A DNA stretch of 64,000 nucleotides from Achromobacter deleyi (lineage in GTDB: Bacteria > Pseudomonadota > Gammaproteobacteria > Burkholderiales > Burkholderiaceae_B), in assembly GCF_016127315.1 (NCBI RefSeq), contig NZ_CP065997.1:1488001-1552000 (forward strand), given 5' to 3'. The notes under the pieces are model-generated. The model saw only the letters and a list, made by a program, of their open reading frames with translations. It had not been told where the DNA came from and made no database searches. Positions 8,066-17,800 of the stretch are shown here, in pieces. Every line of letters begins with the position of its first letter. The first letter of the stretch is position 1. Both the position numbers and the translations under genes were made by a program.

Positions 8066-10389
8066 TTTTTTCCACCGTCAATAAGGATTCTCCCATTTCG
8101 ATTCACCATTCCCGCTCGCGTTAACGCCTTTTGCATATCTGGATGGAGATTGTTCCAAGAACGGACGTGGCCGTGATAAACGGAGTTTTTAGTTTCGTCA
8201 AACACAACGAATTCTCTTGTTTTGTAGTCGATCCCAATCCGGCGCATCGACGTCTGCTTCACTTGAACTGACGTGTTCAGTGCATCTTGTCCATTAGCAG
8301 GCGCACGACTCTTAGTGACGGTATCGACCTTGCCATGATAAGACGCAGCTTCGTAGGTCAAACGGGGCACCGCGCGGCCATGCACACCCACAACCGCAGC
8401 AGCCCCAAGCGCTCCTTCCCTGGCAATGCTATTCCACGCTTCCTTCCTCGCCTCTTCCGAGCCCGATAGGATCGCCCGCAGCAACACCTCATTACGGTCG
8501 CTCAGGATGAGCAGGCTCATGCCCCTGACGGCCTCCAGTTCCTCACTGTCCGCCTTGCTCAGACCACCATCTAGTCGGCCTTTCTCCAGCAGCTCACTTG
8601 CGCGCGCGTCGTAGCTAGCGGCCAACTCCGTCAACTTCTGCGCATTCTTCGTGCACTCCGCGCCTTGACAATCCGCTAGCTCGGCACGCTGCTTTCTGCT
8701 GAGATCGGCGTACCGATCCCTCACCTCATCCCGGCAAGCAGCGTCCTTGCACTGCATCCACTCGCGGATACGCGCCTCGTGCTGCAAGACGGTCAGATGA
8801 TTGTTCTCCGTCTCCAACGCCGCCGAATGGGTAGCGACCACCGCATCGGCACCCGCTGCCGTCGAGATCCCTGCCACCAACGACTGCACCAGATTGCTGC
8901 GTTGTTCCTTCTCTGTCGGATTGAGCTTCTTGCCATCCTCATCGAGCAGGGCGTTGAGCACAGACCCTATTCCGGCTCCGAGCGCACCCGCCGAGCAACT
9001 GGCGCCCGTGCTCGCAGCGCCCGCGCATCCCACGATCGCGTGCAGCGCTGCACGCGCGGCCTCACCCTTCGGGCCGGGCTCCATCTGCGCAACGAGCTCT
9101 TTGACCTGTGTAGCCCCCAGCCCTTGCAAATAGTTGACTGCGGCAGCTTTGACCACGTCGCCGGCGGCACCCATCACATTGCCACTCACGGCTCCCACGA
9201 TCGCGGTCAGCCAGCGACGGTTTTCTCCACCCGGCTGCCATTTCTTGGCATCCGCATAGGCCAGTTCCAATTGCTTCCGGCGCTCACCTTCGGGCTCCTT
9301 ATCCAGCGCATCTTCCAGCGCCTCCGCTTCCCTGGCCCGAGTCGCCAGGAACTGCCCGACCTGCTTCTGCGCTTCTGACGCGATCTCGAACCCCGCCTCG
9401 ATCTTCTCCTTGTCGAAGATCGGCTTGAGCGCATTCAACGTATCCGACGAAGTGTCGCGATTCAGCGCGGCGATCGTTTGAGCCGCTGTCATCCCCGTCA
9501 AGTCCTGCTGTGCGACCTCATCGTGGATCACGACCGTCCCCGCGCTGATGGCGCTCTGCGTCGTCGAGCCGTCACTGCCGCGAGCCGCCACCACCACCGG
9601 CGTGCCCATGCCAAAGCCGTTGCCGCCTTCCGCGATGGACGAGCCATGCTCCTTGCCCGCGCCGCCGGCCACGTCGCCGTCCTTGCTGGTCCCCAACCCG
9701 GCGTCCGCGCCCTTGCCGCCGCCGAAGCCGAAGCCCCCGCCTATCGATACCTGGCTGCCGCTGTAGGTGGCACGGTTGCTGATGTCCTTGGTGACCAGCG
9801 TGCCGGTGCCAAGCTGGTTCAGGCCATCGGCGATCGCACGGTCGCTACCGGCGATGACGCTGCCAATCAGTTTGGTGTTGTGCTGGACGTCGATCTGAAA
9901 GCCGCCATCGCCCGCGCGCAAACCTGTCTGTTCCGTGACCGATTGGAAGTCGCTGTTGACCTTGCCCGTGCTGGCGTTGGCCGAGACGCTGCTCGATCCC
10001 GCGCAGTAGGGCGGGATGCACAGGCTCACACCGATGCCGGCGCTCTTGTTGCCGGAGGCGTACTTGCTGCTGTCCTGCAGGCTCTCCAGCAGCAGATCGC
10101 CCCCCACCGACGCGACGACCTGGCTGGCTTGGCCCGTCGCCCCCTTGAGCGTGGTGTCGCCTCCTGACCGGAGGGCCAGCACGTTGCCGGCCGTGACTTG
10201 GCTGTTGGTCCAGCTTTCGTCCGTGCCTTCGGCCTTGCCGCGGCCGAGCGATGCGCCCAGTTCAAGCGTGAAGCCGTTCTGCTGCCCGCCGGTCGAGTAA
10301 CCGATGCCGATGCTGGCGCTGCTGCTCTTGCTGACCGTCTTCTGCTCGACCGCATTGCGCGCGGCGCGCAGCAGTATGCCGGCCGCCAC
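8062..10389 (-). CDS. Displaced (orphan) CdiA/FhaB C-terminal module carrying a toxin domain
   Basis: 775 residues from an apparent GTG at 10389. The frame stays open upstream to a TAG at 10570-10572 with no plausible ribosome site, no signal peptide and no TPS domain. This is therefore a C-terminal piece of a two-partner-secretion exoprotein, not a complete gene. Most of it is a near-duplicate of the C-terminal third of the large exoprotein (see the repeat entries). Relative to that copy it lacks 36 residues (108 bp, in frame) at 10389/10390. It keeps the pretoxin region with the VENN-like ETENN motif near 8810. After the shared ALGAAA the last ~110 residues are unique; they include RRIGIDYKTREFVVFDET, HGHVRSWNNLHPDMQKAL and NRNGRIL. 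The tip resembles polymorphic toxin type 17 (predicted RNase), a tentative match made from memory. Such orphan modules normally serve as a store of toxin tips that recombine onto the full-length gene; a translated protein is not assured. Confidence 0.72.
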   Translation of the reverse strand: MAAGILLRAARNAVEQKTVSKSSSASIGIGYSTGGQQNGFTLELGASLGRGKAEGTDESWTNSQVTAGNVLALRSGGDTTLKGATGQASQVVASVGGDLLLESLQDSSKYASGNKSAGIGVSLCIPPYCAGSSSVSANASTGKVNSDFQSVTEQTGLRAGDGGFQIDVQHNTKLIGSVIAGSDRAIADGLNQLGTGTLVTKDISNRATYSGSQVSIGGGFGFGGGKGADAGLGTSKDGDVAGGAGKEHGSSIAEGGNGFGMGTPVVVAARGSDGSTTQSAISAGTVVIHDEVAQQDLTGMTAAQTIAALNRDTSSDTLNALKPIFDKEKIEAGFEIASEAQKQVGQFLATRAREAEALEDALDKEPEGERRKQLELAYADAKKWQPGGENRRWLTAIVGAVSGNVMGAAGDVVKAAAVNYLQGLGATQVKELVAQMEPGPKGEAARAALHAIVGCAGAASTGASCSAGALGAGIGSVLNALLDEDGKKLNPTEKEQRSNLVQSLVAGISTAAGADAVVATHSAALETENNHLTVLQHEARIREWMQCKDAACRDEVRDRYADLSRKQRAELADCQGAECTKNAQKLTELAASYDARASELLEKGRLDGGLSKADSEELEAVRGMSLLILSDRNEVLLRAILSGSEEARKEAWNSIAREGALGAAAVVGVHGRAVPRLTYEAASYHGKVDTVTKSRAPANGQDALNTSVQVKQTSMRRIGIDYKTREFVVFDETKNSVYHGHVRSWNNLHPDMQKALTRAGMVNRNGRILIDGGKK

Positions 10390-10499
10390 CGTCGAGGCGA
10401 AGGCGGTGACCGTGCTGCGATCGGTCGTGCTGCTGCTCTTGCTGGCGCCCAGGCTGAGCTTGATGCTGACGCCACCCGCCTTGTCGATTGAATTGCTTG
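8395..10499 (-). repeat. CdiA C-terminal repeat, copy 1 (displaced)
   Basis: Homologous to 12224-14435 in the same orientation. The left limit is where the toxin tips diverge (after ALGAAA) and the right limit is near the TTGCTTGA at 10492-10499. Copy 1 lacks 108 bp relative to copy 2, at 10389/10390. Identity is uneven: 9383-9701 is identical base for base to 13210-13528 (319 bp), while flanking parts differ at many sites. Confidence 0.85.
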
Positions 10500-10623
10500 A
10501 TCTGGCGGACGAGTTCGCGGCGATTGCGCGTGTCCTGCTCGATGCGTTCGCCCCTGCACTCGGCTTGGGCTATATGGGATCACATAGGCGGCTTACCCAG
10601 AATAGGACGAAAAGCCTTAATTC

Positions 10624-11249
10624 TTAAAAAATCAGGCAGAATCCGCCCCGACCGGGATCGTTGAAGAAATCAATTTCATACTCTTTTTTTCGCGTTGACA
10701 AATCATATTCCCTGATTTTCTTCACGATTTCCTTAACCGCATCAACGCTCATAAACACCTCAACCATCTCGGGATTTGGAATCCTTTCCCAGAAATTTTC
10801 TCCATCCAAACCTAGTTGTAGCCTATTCTTTTTCGCACCGATTATTCGAGCAACATCACCGCATGTCACGCAGAAGACATAACTCCCAGGGTCTTCAATA
10901 TTTTCGTTGACGCTTTATACAAATAAAAATTATCAAAATCATTCGGATCATCGATATCATCACGATAGTCCGGATATGCCAATCCGAGCATTAAATTGAA
11001 GGCATCCTCTTTACTCATATTGATAATTTCGCAATTTTCCGGCAACGAAACTAATGCACTACCCTCCAAAAAATCGAGAAGATCGACACCTAATGATGAA
11101 TTCTCCAGTTCTTCCGGAAACATTTTTCCATCCAGTATGAAATGGAATAACCCGTTCATATAGGTTTTATTGCTCCATTCCGGAACATATTCAATCAACA
11201 CAGCAAATTCGCAAGGATTGCCAAAAATTAATTTATTTCCCCTTTCCAC
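10624..11249 (-). pseudogene. Frameshifted immunity gene, Imm42-like
   Basis: Two minus-strand frames together give one protein. The first runs from ATG 11249 (MERGNKLIFGNPCEFAVLIE) to YKASTK near 10905, then goes out of frame to a stop at 10866. The second resumes as NIEDPGSYVFCVTCGDVARI and continues to the stop at 10624. Joining them near the AAAA run at 10903-10906 restores a continuous ~207-residue protein with the layout I associate with Imm42 immunity proteins: an early FGNPxxFA, ...GLFHF..DG..FP.EL in the middle, then YVF....G..ARIIGAKK. It lies 5 bases downstream of a decayed toxin remnant, as an immunity gene should. The family name is from memory. A sequencing error in the A-run is possible. 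Confidence 0.65.
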
Positions 11250-11254
11250 GAAAA

Positions 11255-11527
11255 TTAACCAACCTTCTTATTTCGATTGGACTGCAGCAGATTGCCGCGT
11301 CGCTTCTTCTTGGCCGGTTCATATGTCTGGGTCCCCGCCAACCTGTCGCCGATCCCCCGATAGCCCGGCACCCGTACCTCCCGGCAGTATTCACGGCGTC
11401 TCCAGTAGCCCGTTAACCTCATACGCCCCGCCGTGGTCTTCGAATAGGCAGTTTCACGCCCGAGGCAGGTGCCAAGCGATGTTCTCGTCGTGACTGAACT
11501 CGGGCCTGGAGTCTTCAATCACTCTTC
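11255..11527 (-). pseudogene. Remnant of a third CdiA toxin tip
   Basis: About 270 bases between the immunity gene of the large exoprotein and the Imm42-like pseudogene. A minus-strand frame ending at 11255 (TYEPAKKKRRGNLLQSNRNKKVG at its basic end) stops 5 bases before the next immunity gene's start. That is the spacing expected of a toxin/immunity pair. Other protein-like stretches lie in different frames (EFSHDENIAWHLPR and LFEDHGGAYEVNGLLETP, minus strand, 11400-11510), so the region appears frameshifted more than once. I cannot identify the toxin family. Confidence 0.45.
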
Positions 11528-11854
11528 TTACGGAGGAGTCCCAACGTAGCCCTCTATCAAATACACATCCTTTACGTTGCAGTCAGGATAAACCCACTTA
11601 TCCCAATTAGATATTATCCAATCCCTGGAAACCCCCCCTTCCGAATATCCGCATTCTTTGGGCAGATAAACCAGTACCAATCCCGCCTTATAGCCAGACG
11701 TCACAATCAGACCATGCGGCCTATCTGCCGCTTTAGTCATAAAAATCATAAAATCAACATAATCTTCATATGGGAACTTTGCGGGCATTCTAAGAACATT
11801 CCCTCGGTAGAGGGCATCCCCCCTAAAATCCACCAACTTAATCATTGAATTCAT
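11528..11854 (-). CDS. Immunity protein for the C-terminal toxin of the large exoprotein (Imm45-like)
   Basis: 108 residues starting immediately after the stop codon of the exoprotein gene (stop at 11856-11858, ATG at 11854), so translation is coupled. It contains FPYEDYVDFMIF, GLIVTSGYKAGLVLVYLP and WIISNWDKWVYPDC. This layout recalls the Imm45 immunity family; the name is from memory and should be checked. It shows no resemblance to the colicin E3 immunity protein, although the cognate toxin looks E3-like. Expected role: cytoplasmic inhibitor of the toxin that protects the cell and its siblings. ATG at 11845 (MIKLVDFRGD) is an alternative start. The gene is clearly AT-richer than its surroundings. 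Confidence 0.75.
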   Translation of the reverse strand: MNSMIKLVDFRGDALYRGNVLRMPAKFPYEDYVDFMIFMTKAADRPHGLIVTSGYKAGLVLVYLPKECGYSEGGVSRDWIISNWDKWVYPDCNVKDVYLIEGYVGTPP

Positions 11855-11855
11855 A

Positions 11856-14800
11856 TTATTTCACCTTCAAATCGTGCCTACCGGTTTGATCTGCCGGACT
11901 TATCATTTCAAAATTGAAATCTACCTCGCCCAGGTGTTTTCCGCTCTTCGCATCAAGCCTCTCAAAACTCGCATGCTGAGTATCCAACGCATATAGGTTT
12001 CCGTCTTTTGACCTATACACGTCTCGCCCATTAATTTTCGAGAGCTTACTGTCCTTGACCATTCCGTTTTCCCTGACCACCTTTGCTACCGCGTTCTTAA
12101 TAAGCGCAACCCTTTCCCCAGGAGGCAAACGATGTATGCTCGCTTCAAGTTGGGCGGCGGTCTGCCGTCCGGAGGAGGTAAGGGGTGAGCCTCCGTTTCC
12201 TCTCTTAATGCCGCCAGCGACCGCGGCAGCTCCAAGCGCTCCTTCCGTGGCAATGCTATTCCACGCTTCCTTCTTTGCCTCTTCCGAGCCCGATAAAATT
12301 GCGTGCCGCAACACCTCGTTATGGTCGCTCTGGATGAGCAGGCTCATGCCCTTGACGGCCTTCAATTCCTCTCGGTCCGCCTCGCTCAGACCGCCTTCCC
12401 GCCGGCTTTTCTCCAGTAGCTCGCTTGCGCGCGCGTCGTAGCTGGCGGCCAGGGCTGCCAGCTTCTGCGCACTCTGCGTGCACTCGGAGCCTTCACAATT
12501 CACTAGCTCGGCACGCTGCTTCTTGCTGAGATCAGCGTATCGATCCCTTACCTCATCCTGGCACGCGGCGTCCTTGCACTGCATCGACTCGCGGATACGC
12601 GCCTCATGCTGCAAGACAGTCAGATGATTGTTCTCCGTCTCCAACGCCGCCGAATGGGTGGCGACCACCGCATCGGCGCCCGCCGCCGTCGAGATTCCTG
12701 CCACCAGCGACCGCACCAGATTGCTGCGTTGCTCCTTCTCTTCCGGCGTCATCTTTGAAGCATCGCCAGCAAACAGCGCATTCAGTACAGCCCCGGAACC
12801 CGCCCCCAGCGCGCCAGCGCCGCAATCACTGCCTTTGCCTGCCGCGCCCACGCAGCCCACGATCGCGTGCATGGCGGCGCGAGCCGTCTCGGCCTTTGGG
12901 CCTTCGCCCAATGCCGAGACGATTTTCTTCACCTCGGACCCGGCCAGGCCTTGCAGATAATTGACTGCGGCCGCCTGGATCGCGTCCCCGGCCGTGCCAG
13001 TCACATTGCCGGTTGCGGCTCCCATGATTGCGGTCAGCCAGCGGCGGTTCTCGCCGCCGGGCTGCCATTTCTTGGCATCCTCATACGCTTGTTCCAGTTG
13101 CGCCCGGCGCGGGCCCTCGGGCTCGTTCTTCAGCGCGTCTTCCAGCGCCTTGGTCTCTCTGGCCCGATTCGTCAGGAACTGCCCCGCCTGCCGGCTGGCC
13201 TCCGAAGCAATCTCGAACCCCGCCTCGATCTTCTCCTTGTCGAAGATCGGCTTGAGCGCATTCAACGTATCCGACGAAGTGTCGCGATTCAGCGCGGCGA
13301 TCGTTTGAGCCGCTGTCATCCCCGTCAAGTCCTGCTGTGCGACCTCATCGTGGATCACGACCGTCCCCGCGCTGATGGCGCTCTGCGTCGTCGAGCCGTC
13401 ACTGCCGCGAGCCGCCACCACCACCGGCGTGCCCATGCCAAAGCCGTTGCCGCCTTCCGCGATGGACGAGCCATGCTCCTTGCCCGCGCCGCCGGCCACG
13501 TCGCCGTCCTTGCTGGTCCCCAACCCGGTGTCCGCGCCCTTGCCGCCGCCGAAGCCGAAGCCCCCGCCTATCGACACCTGGCTGCCGCTGTACCTGGCAC
13601 GGTTGCTGATGTCCTTGGTGACCAGCGTGCCGGTGCCAAGCTGGTTCAAGCCGTCGGCGATCGCACGGTCGCTGCTGGCGATGACGCTGCCGATCAGCGT
13701 GGTGTTTTTCCGAACGTCGATCTGGAAGCCGCCATCGCCCGCGCGCAAGCCTGTCTGTTCCGTGACCGACTGGAAGTCGCTGTTGATCTTGCCCGTGCTG
13801 GCGTTGGCCGAGACGCTGCTCGACCCCACGCAGTAGGGCGGGATGCACAGGCTCACGCCGAAGCCGGCGCTCTTGTTGCTGGAGGCGTACTGGCTGCTGT
13901 CCTGCAGGCTTCCGAGCAGCAGATCACCCCCTACCGACGCGATGACCCGGTTGGCTTCGCCCGTCGCCCCCCTGAGCGTGGTGTTGCCTCCCGACTGCAT
14001 AGCCAACACCTTGCCGGCCGAGACGTGGCTGTTGGTCCAGCTTTCGTCCTTGCCTTCGGCCTTGCCATGGCCGAGCGAAGCGCCCAGTTCGAGCGTGAAG
14101 CCGTTCTGCTGCCCGCCGGTCGAGTAACCGATGCCGATACTGGCGCTGCTGCTCTTGCTGTCCGTCTTCTGTTCGGCCGCATTACGCGCGGCTTGCAGCA
14201 GAATGTCGCCTTCGGCCTTGAGCACTGCGCTGTTGCCCGCGGACAGGTCTGAACCGATCAGGTTGATGCCTGAATCCTCGCCCGCGCCCTGGGCGACGAT
14301 TGTCAGGTCACGCCCGGCCGCCACCGTCGAGGCGAAGGCGGTGGACGCGCTGCGATCGGTCGTGCTGCTGCTCTTGCTGGTGCCCAGGCTGAGCTTGATG
14401 CTGACGCCGCCCGCCTTGTCGATCGGGTTGCTCGAACCCGGCTTGGCCAGTTCCGCCGCTTCGGCGGCCTTGGCGGAGGCGCGCACGGCGTCATACGCGT
14501 TGACCGCCGCCAGGCCTGTCGTGGCGCCGGCCAGCCCCTTCATGACGGCGTTGTCGGTCTTGCCCGACGCCTCGGCCATGCGCGCGCCCGTTTGCAGCGC
14601 GCTGACGATGGGGTTGCTCGCGGTGAGCGTCAGGCCGCTCTGCTTGATCTCATGGAATTCCTTCTCGCGGCCGGTATCGTGCGCGGCGCCGATGTTCACT
14701 TGCTTGCCGATCAGCGTCACATCGCCCTGGCGAGCCAACACGTTGCTGCCAACGACGTTGAGCGATTGCCCGGCGCGGATCAGCGTATCGCCTTCTACGC

Positions 14801-17800
14801 TGCCGACCGTGCTCGCGGTGTGGAACGTCTTCTTGCCATCGAGCGAGTCCGTTTGCCTGCGCGTGCCGTAGCTCAGCCCGCCCATCGCGCCCAAGCCCGA
14901 CTTCTTGACCATTTTGTAGTCATAGCGGTCAGAAGTGTTCTCGCCGGGCAGAATGTTCACGTCGCGCCGGCCCGATGCAGTCAGGTCATGCTGCGCGCCG
15001 ACGTTCGACCCCGCCACGTTCAAGTCGCGTCCCGCCGTCAGCACTGCCGTGTCACCCGTCAGCGTCGAGGCCTGTGCTTGTTCCCAGGCCGTGGAACTGA
15101 TGGTGTGAGAGGTGCTGCTCGACAGGAATACCCGCTTTTTCCGATAACTCTCGGCATAGGTGGAGCCCGCGGCCACCCCCGCGGCCACGTTGAGATCCCG
15201 CCCGGCGTGCACCGTCAATAGCTTGCCGGCCGTCGCGTCCGCCGCGCGCGCATTGACGTCCTGGCCAGCGATCCATGTCATATCGCCGCCGGCCGTGAGC
15301 GTCGCGCCGATCTCCCGGCTGGCCGTCAGTTCATGACGGTTACGCGCATCAGCAACGATTCGTTCGCCATGGTTCTGAGCGACCGTTTCGAGCCTGACGT
15401 CGCGCCCGGCCTGCAAATACGCATCCTCACTGGCCGACACCTGCGCGGCCGTCAACGTGATGTCTCGCCCCGCCTGCAGATTGAGCCTGCCTGCGTCCAC
15501 GCTGGACACGCCGCTCAGATGCGTGCCCCAGGTGCTGCCGAAGTTCTCGGAGGCCGTTGTCGATGTCAACGCGATGTCGCGTCCCGCCGATAGCGCGACT
15601 GCATCCCCCTTGATCAGCGAGGCCAGGTTGGTCAGGTTTTCGCGGGCGGCAAGGTCGACCAGGGTGCCCTGGATACTGCCGCCAGCCTTATTCAGAATGT
15701 TGGCCGCCGTCATCACGGTGGCAGCGCGCGCACCGATGGTGCCGCTGTTGACGATGTTGCCCTCGGCCGCCAGCGTCACGTCACGACCGACCATCAGTGT
15801 GCCGTCGCCCTGCAAGTCGGTCGGCCGAACCAGCAGGTAGACGCGTGGAACCAGCACGGCTTCGGTCGTGCCATCAGGCAGCGTGACCGTCTCTTCCACC
15901 AACCAAACAAGGTCGGCGGTCAATTGGCGCTGCTGCGCCTCGCTCAGCGCCACCCCGAGCTTCAAGCCGCTAAGCTGGGCGAACCGCGCGCCCTCGGTCA
16001 TCAGCGCCTTGTATTGCGCGTCGTAGTCGCTGTAGTTCTCCAGAAAACGCTGACCAGAGGAAGCCAGGATCTGATCAGACACCAGTCTCTGCTCATAGAA
16101 GCCATCGCCCAGGCGCCTGGGCTGGCCGGTGGACGTCAGGAATCCTGCGCCAGGGGGAAGCAGAACGCTCCAATCCGGCAAGCGCGCGTCGGACGGCTCG
16201 TTGCCGGTGGTCGCGTCGCCCATTGGGATGTCCGGCGAAGCACCGGGCCGGCGCAGCACGTCCAGCAGATAGTCGCTGGACACCGACGGATGCTGGCCGA
16301 CGAAGCGCGGGTCGGTGGCAACGATGTAGGGCGCGTCCGGCTTGCCGCTGATGGCAAAGAGCTGGCTGTCCGGAATGCTGACGGGATTGGAGACACTACG
16401 CACAGCCGCATCGCCAGGCAGCGTCACGCTGGCGATCCGTACCGTTCCAGGCGCTGGCGGGCGACTGGCGCCAGGACTGGAACCCACGAGCGCAACCCCG
16501 ACATTGCTGCCCGACGTCCCCACCGGCAACTCGATCGGCTCCGCAGCCATGGTCTCGTTGTAGGGCGACCTGGTCTCCCGGCGCCTGCGGCCATGCTCAT
16601 CTGTGAAAACTTGCGTACCCGCACGCGTGATGGTGCGGGTACCGGCCGCGCCGATATTGACGATTGCCGGACCTTGCACGGACAGCATCCCACCTGCCGC
16701 AATCTGGCTCTTGTCGTTGGTGACCACGCCGGCAAGCGCCATGTCCCCGCCCGACAAAATCTTTGCGGGATCGGAGGCGGTCGTGCGTGTCTCGGTGACG
16801 GTTTCCGTGACGATGTAGTAATAGAACCCTTCGACCAGTCGTCTTTTATAGTCTTGGTTGAACTCGACAATGCGCGCGTTCAACTCCCTGAAGGGCGCCT
16901 GGTATTGCGCGAAGGCTTGCTTGAAGGCTTGCCGGCGCGCGGCCTGCGTCTTGGCGCACACGCCGGGCTGTTCGGCGCACCCGGCATCGGGATTCCAGGT
17001 TGGCATGGGGCCTTCCGGCGGCTTCACGCCGAACACCTGCCAAATCTTCTCGTCCGTTCCGTACACGTGGGTCGGCCTGCGAGATCTGTATCTGCCGCCC
17101 ATCCACAGTGACCCAGCACCGCAACCTGGACTACCATCCACGCCATTGCACGCTGTCATGCTGGGCACAACCGCGGGTGCGATAGGCACATTCGGGCCAT
17201 GCTTGTCGCCGACCACGAACGGCGCATAATCGAACGGCGGCCCGTAACGCGATGCCGGGTATTTTTCCGACGGCAACAAGAACTGATGATTTGAATCGTT
17301 CTCCAGAAACGTCAACGGATCCTTGCCACACACGGGCCGATCCGTCTCGCATAACCAGTTCGTGTCGGCGTCGTACATGACCTGCGAGTTGCGGGTTCTG
17401 AAGTACACCTTGGGCTTGGACGACACCTGCACCGTTTCACTGGCATAGTGGTCGTTCTGGTTGTGGATGGAGGCGGCCGAGATATCGGCATCGCCGGCCG
17501 CCTCGATGGTGGCCGAGGCGTTCAAGAGCGAGACAGCCTGATCGATGGCCGCGCCTTGCGCATCCAGCGCACCGCCGATGCGCAGGTCGGCGCCCGAGTA
17601 AATCAGTGCGTGGTCGCGATTGGTCAGCGACCCCACCCCAAGATTCATGTTTCCACGCGAGGCGATGACGGCGCCGCCGCCCGCGCCCGCGCCATTGATC
17701 AGCGCGCCTGCCTGGATGGACAGCGTGTCGCCATAGATACGGCCGGTGTTCTCCACGCGATCCACGATGATGCGGGTCGAGCCGCCGTCGATGATGCCCG

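Noticed and set aside
12867..14252. A 461-residue frame antisense to the exoprotein gene, and a similar one at 9478-10167
   Set aside because: Both mirror the same duplicated exoprotein segment on the opposite strand. The composition is shadow-like and no start signals are present.
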